NCBI RefSeq assembly: GCF_032362555.1
Contig: NC_083533.1
Span: 253,001 to 317,000, forward strand
DNA: 64,000 nucleotides
Source: Amyelois transitella
Taxonomy: Eukaryota > Arthropoda > Insecta > Lepidoptera > Pyralidae
Direction: 5' to 3'
This document shows positions 13,001 through 19,000 of this stretch, piece after piece. The notes under the pieces were generated by a model. It was not told the DNA's origin. It did not search any database and saw only the letters and a program-made list of their open reading frames with translations. The number at the start of each line of letters is the position of its first letter. Within the stretch, counting starts at the first letter, position 1. The translations under genes and the position numbers were made by a program.

Positions 13001-16000
13001 CTCATAAGCTGACATTACTGTATTTAGAATCGAATATAATCCTAATATTGTAAAGCGCCATCTATTGACAACTAATCGAACTATCTAGTCACACTACCCG
13101 CATTTTGATAATCAGTCTCCATGACGCGTTCCAATTCAACACAGCGCCATCTAGTAACACCGCCATGAACTATTTACCAAAACCCCTTCCAGAACCTTCT
13201 GCAGACTTTGCAGTCGCTGTACTCCACTCACGTGGAGCAGCTCAGATCGCGCACACTACAATCGGCTGAGCAGTTAGTTCGCTGTCGCACGGCGGCCGCC
13301 CTGCGAGCCTTGTTGCCGCACGCGGCGCCGCCTATCCTCGCGCTGGCCGCCAGGGGCTGCCTCAGCCGGCTGCAGAAGTGGATCAATGACAATTGGAATA
13401 CAACTGGTGAGTGTTCTATGCAGGGTGACTTTTAATTCAACTGCATAAATTTAACTGTTAAGTGTACTCATCTAAAAGATATTTAAAAACGTTAAAAGAA
13501 AAATATCGGTTCATATTTCAGAAAGTACGAAAAAAAATAAAAGTATCATAATCCACGATCCTAAATACGTCACAATACCCCGGCCGGCGGAAAAGCGATG
13601 CGTAAGATTCAGAGGTCAACGATACAATTCATTCAGCTGAGCGATCTCGGCAACTCTGTACTTTACTTGATCTTGATACTAGAAAAATAATTTATTTTTC
13701 AGACATTTATTTACATGTTTAGTTTTAATTTCTTTTTGTAGTATTGGTCTTTAATAAAGCGTGTGACGCAGTTTTTGAGGGTTTTTTAAATGTGAAAATG
13801 ATGACGTTTAATTTATATAAAAATAGGCTCAAACGGCTCAGAAGCATGGGTATAGTCTATGTTTAAAAGGATGCAGTTGTTTTAAATGTCACCCTGTATG
13901 TACCATTTTGAAAATAAATTTATTCTATGTAATGTACCATTTTGAAAATAAATCTATTCTATTCTATCCTATCCGATTCCAGCTATTCTTTGCAAAGACG
14001 TAGAAGCTGAAATGAAAACGCTCCTAGTAATAGGCGAGCCGTCCCCCAGCGCCGCCCCGCGGAAGGCCGTGGAAGCTCTGCTCGCTCCCGCGGTCGTGTT
14101 CTACGCGGCCAACGTCAGCCCCGCCGCTTGCATCATCAACTTGAAGGTAAATCATCATCAACAAAATTTTTTGAAAATAAATCTATTCTATTCATAATAA
14201 TATGTAAATATTCGAATATGTTGAGCAAAGGCGTATTATCGCTAAGCAATCTCTTCCAGCCAAACTTTGGGTAGTGAAAGGTAAAAAACATGGTATCGGG
14301 TGAGCAGATTACTTAACAGAAGAAGAATTCAGGTTTTTCACAAATCCTACGGGAACTTTAGCTTTTACCGGGATGAAAAGTAAATTGTTCTTTCGATAGA
14401 TCTTCAATTATATATAAGAGATATTTCAAGAAGAATAATTGATAAGTATTCTTATATAGTAAGAATTTAGTAGATAACCCCTGACGAGGTAACATATGTA
14501 TAAATAATCTTACTATCGCATTAATACTTGTAGAATTATTGTGACTTATTAATAAAATAAAAGTATTTTTTCGGAGTGAAAAACGTTTTCTTTCTTTCTT
14601 TCATTTCTATATAATGGCTTTCACCGGACTTTGGTTGATTCTGCTAATGTCACGGTTTCAAGAGACACGAAGTTACGAAATTGGTCGATGGACGATATGC
14701 GATCTTAAAGGAGAAGGTTAACAAATGTACAAACAAAAAAGTAGACATTGTTAGTAAAAAAGAAATCAAGTTAATGATTACAATGTGTAGTGAATGTGTA
14801 CGGTATGAAGTGAAAAACGTACGTTGTATCAGTATTCAGTAAAAGCGCGGCACGGAGAGAGATCTGTCAAACTGACATATGTCAGTTTGACAGATGACAA
14901 TTATACAAAAAAAATTTGCGTTCACAAATGTATAATAATATTAGTTTAAGATACAAGTATTAAACGCGTATGTAATGTACAAATTCAAAAATTGAATTCA
15001 TAATTATTGGACGTTTCAACATCACTTAATAATTGTCATATCTTTTAGTTTCACAACATTGGTTGACGTCAAATAAATAACTTAAAACCGAGTTAAAGCG
15101 CCAGAATTAGCAGTCTTGAAAGACTGATAGGCCACGTTCAGCTGTTGGGCTCATTGATAGAATTGATATTCAAATAGTGGCAGGTTGCTAGCCCAATTTT
15201 ATAAGCCTATCTCTGAGTCGCGTTTTACGACATCCATGGGTATCCCGTATAAGACAGAAGTAACTTGTTCTCCAGGAACAAATCTGCCTTCTCCTGGACG
15301 ACGAGCCGGCCGGCGAGCTGCCCGCCATCTTGGCGTCGTGCGCGGCGGCCTGCGCGCGCCGCAACGTGTTCGCGCGCGACTCCTCGCGCCGCGCGCTGCT
15401 GCGGCTCAGCGTCGAGCTGGGGCTCGTCGTGGGTCAGTGGACACACAGTGTGACATACAGTACCTGGGTGACCGAGCGGTGCTCGCGCCGCGCGCTGCTG
15501 CGGCTCAGCGTCGAGCTGGGGCTCGTCGTGGGTCAGTGGACACACAGTGTGACATACAGTACCTGGGTGACCGAGCGGTGCTCGCGCCGCGCGCTGCTGC
15601 GGCTCAGCGTCGAGCTGGGGCTCGTCGTGGGTCAGTGGACACACAGTGTGACATACAGTACCTGGGTGACCGAGCGGTGCTCGCGCCGCGCGCTGCTGCG
15701 GCTCAGCGTCGAGCTGGGGCTCGTCGTGGGTCAGTGGACACACAGTGTGACATACAGTACCTGGGTGACCGAGCGGTGCTCGCGCCGCGCGCTGCTGCGG
15801 CTCAGCGTCGAGCTGGGGCTCGTCGTGGGTCAGTGGACACACAGTGTGACATACAGTACCTGGGTGACCGAGCGGTGCTCGCGCCGCGCGCTGCTGCGGC
15901 TCAGCGTCGAGCTGGGGCTCGTCGTGGGTCAGTGGACACACAGTGTGACATACAGTACCTGGGTGACCGAGCGGTGCTCGCGCCGCGCGCTGCTGCGGCT

Positions 16001-19000
16001 CAGCGTCGAGCTGGGGCTCGTCGTGGGTCAGTGGACACACAGTGTGACATACAGTACCTGGGTGACCGAGCGGTGCTCGCGCCGCGCGCTGCTGCGGCTC
16101 AGCGTCGAGCTGGGGCTCGTCGTGGGTCAGTGGACACACAGTGTGACATACAGTACCTGGGTGACCGAGCGGTGCTCGCGCCGCGCGCTGCTGCGGCTCA
16201 GCGTCGAGCTGGGGCTCGTCGTGGGTCAGTGGACACACAGTGTGACATACAGTACCTGGGTGACCGAGCGGTGCTCGCGCCGCGCGCTGCTGCGGCTCAG
16301 CGTCGAGCTGGGGCTCGTCGTGGGTCAGTGGACACACAGTGTGACATACAGTACCTGGGTGACCGAGCGGTGCTCGCGCCGCGCGCTGCTGCGGCTCAGC
16401 GTCGAGCTGGGGCTCGTCGTGGGTCAGTGGACACACAGTGTGACATACAGTACCTGGGTGACCGAGCGGTGCTCGCGCCGCGCGCTGCTGCGGCTCAGCG
16501 TCGAGCTGGGGCTCGTCGTGGGTCAGTGGACACACAGTGTGACATACAGTACCTGGGTGACCGAGCGGTGCTCGCGCCGCGCGCTGCTGCGGCTCAGCGT
16601 CGAGCTGGGGCTCGTCGTGGGTCAGTGGACACACAGTGTGACATACAGTACCTGGGTGACCGAGCGGTGCTCGCGCCGCGCGCTGCTGCGGCTCAGCGTC
16701 GAGCTGGGGCTCGTCGTGGGTCAGTGGACACACAGTGTGACATACAGTACCTGGGTGACCGAGCGGTGCTCGCGCCGCGCGCTGCTGCGGCTCAGCGTCG
16801 AGCTGGGGCTCGTCGTGGGTCAGTGGACACACAGTGTGACATACAGTACCTGGGTGACCGAGCGGTGCTCGCGCCGCGCGCTGCTGCGGCTCAGCGTCGA
16901 GCTGGGGCTCGTCGTGGGTCAGTGGACACACAGTGTGACATACAGTACCTGGGTGACCGAGCGGTGCTCGCGCCGCGCGCTGCTGCGGCTCAGCGTCGAG
17001 CTGGGGCTCGTCGTGGGTCAGTGGACACACAGTGTGACATACAGTACCTGGGTGACCGAGCGGTGCTCGCGCCGCGCGCTGCTGCGGCTCAGCGTCGAGC
17101 TGGGGCTCGTCGTGGGTCAGTGGACACACAGTGTGACATACAGTACCTGGGTGACCGAGCGGTGCTCGCGCCGCGCGCTGCTGCGGCTCAGCGTCGAGCT
17201 GGGGCTCGTCGTGGGTCAGTGGACACACAGTGTGACATACAGTACCTGGGTGACCGAGCGGTGCTCGCGCCGCGCGCTGCTGCGGCTCAGCGTCGAGCTG
17301 GGGCTCGTCGTGGGTCAGTGGACACACAGTGTGACATACAGTACCTGGGTGACCGAGCGGTGCTCGCGCCGCGCGCTGCTGCGGCTCAGCGTCGAGCTGG
17401 GGCTCGTCGTGGGTCAGTGGACACACAGTGTGACATACAGTACCTGGGTGACCGAGCGGTGCTCGCGCCGCGCGCTGCTGCGGCTCAGCGTCGAGCTGGG
17501 GCTCGTCGTGGGTCAGTGGACACACAGTGTGACATACAGTACCTGGGTGACCGAGCGGTGCTCGCGCCGCGCGCTGCTGCGGCTCAGCGTCGAGCTGGGG
17601 CTCGTCGTGGGTCAGTGGACACACAGTGTGACATACAGTACCTGGGTGACCGAGCGGTGCTCGCGCCGCGCGCTGCTGCGGCTCAGCGTCGAGCTGGGGC
17701 TCGTCGTGGGTCAGTGGACACACAGTGTGACATACAGTACCTGGGTGACCGAGCGGTGCTCGCGCCGCGCGCTGCTGCGGCTCAGCGTCGAGCTGGGGCT
17801 CGTCGTGGGTCAGTGGACACACAGTGTGACATACAGTACCTGGGTGACCGAGCGGTGCTCGCGCCGCGCGCTGCTGCGGCTCAGCGTCGAGCTGGGGCTC
17901 GTCGTGGGTCAGTGGACACACAGTGTGACATACAGTACCTGGGTGACCGAGCGGTGCTCGCGCCGCGCGCTGCTGCGGCTCAGCGTCGAGCTGGGGCTCG
18001 TCGTGGGTCAGTGGACACACAGTGTGACATACAGTACCTGGGTGACCGAGCGGTGCTCGCGCCGCGCGCTGCTGCGGCTCAGCGTCGAGCTGGGGCTCGT
18101 CGTGGGTCAGTGGACACACAGTGTGACATACAGTACCTGGGTGACCGAGCGGTGCTCGCGCCGCGCGCTGCTGCGGCTCAGCGTCGAGCTGGGGCTCGTC
18201 GTGGGTCAGTGGACACACAGTGTGACATACAGTACCTGGGTGACCGAGCGGTGCTCGCAATAAACAAAACAGCACAGCAGCTAATATAAATGGTCTTAGG
18301 AATATCTAGTCTACGCCATCTGCTCTACATAATACGTAGAAATCACCTTATGCTATTACAATTTTGCTTAACAAATGTTTCCTTCTATTTGCAGTGAGCA
18401 AGAAACCCTCAGAAATAACCGAGACGTTCCTCAACCAACTGCACAATATCTGGAACACGTGTTGCCCGGACCGCAAGCGGACCCAATCGCAAGATCTGTC
18501 CATCCCTGAGAGAAGGGAGGATATCTCGCCGGAATTCCGCAACTTCGAAGACGACGATCGAGTTCAAACTCCTGTATCTGACGAGGAGAACCAGAATAAT
18601 CCTGTCGAAGGCAAGATATTAGTACTAGAAGGCAATTTGGCACAGATTGAAGGCAAAACGTTACAAAATGAAGGCGGAACATTACAAAATGAAGGCAGAA
18701 CATTACAAAATGAAGGCGGAACAGTACAAAATGAAGGCAGAACATTACAAAATGAAGGCAAAACATTACAACATGAAGGCGGAACATTACAAAATGAAGG
18801 CAATTCAATGCAATTAGAAGCGAACAGTGTGAACGACAGCAAAAGTGTTGATAATATAGCGGAAGACAATAACAATGAAATGTTAGAGTACTTTGAGAGA
18901 ATTTTGTGTCCGAGGAACATAGCTTTGTTGAGTGCGTCCAAGTGTAAATCGAGTGATGTTTGGGAGTCATTGGCCACGGTGTTAGTGTTTCTGTTGAGGA

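Larger units (their letters stand above)
12480..13192 (+). repeat. 322-bp tandem units with exon 8 acceptor
   Basis: CTTCCAG|AACCTTCTGCAG recurs with exactly 322-bp spacing at 12549, 12871 and 13193 (first exon base). Each unit holds intron end, acceptor, about 110 nt of exon 8, then non-exonic sequence with CTGCCGCATTTCTATCTCT and GCGCCATCTA words. A decayed half unit lies at about 12112-12480. Confidence 0.85.

Noticed and set aside
15383-18258. CRISPR-like array
   Set aside because: The units are contiguous with no unique spacers, and the genome is eukaryotic.
15185-18289. Three open frames of about 1000 codons on both strands
   Set aside because: They arise because a 99-bp unit divisible by 3 with no stop in those frames is repeated 29 times. 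Only the plus frame continuing codanin exon 10 has biological meaning, and even that may be intron.
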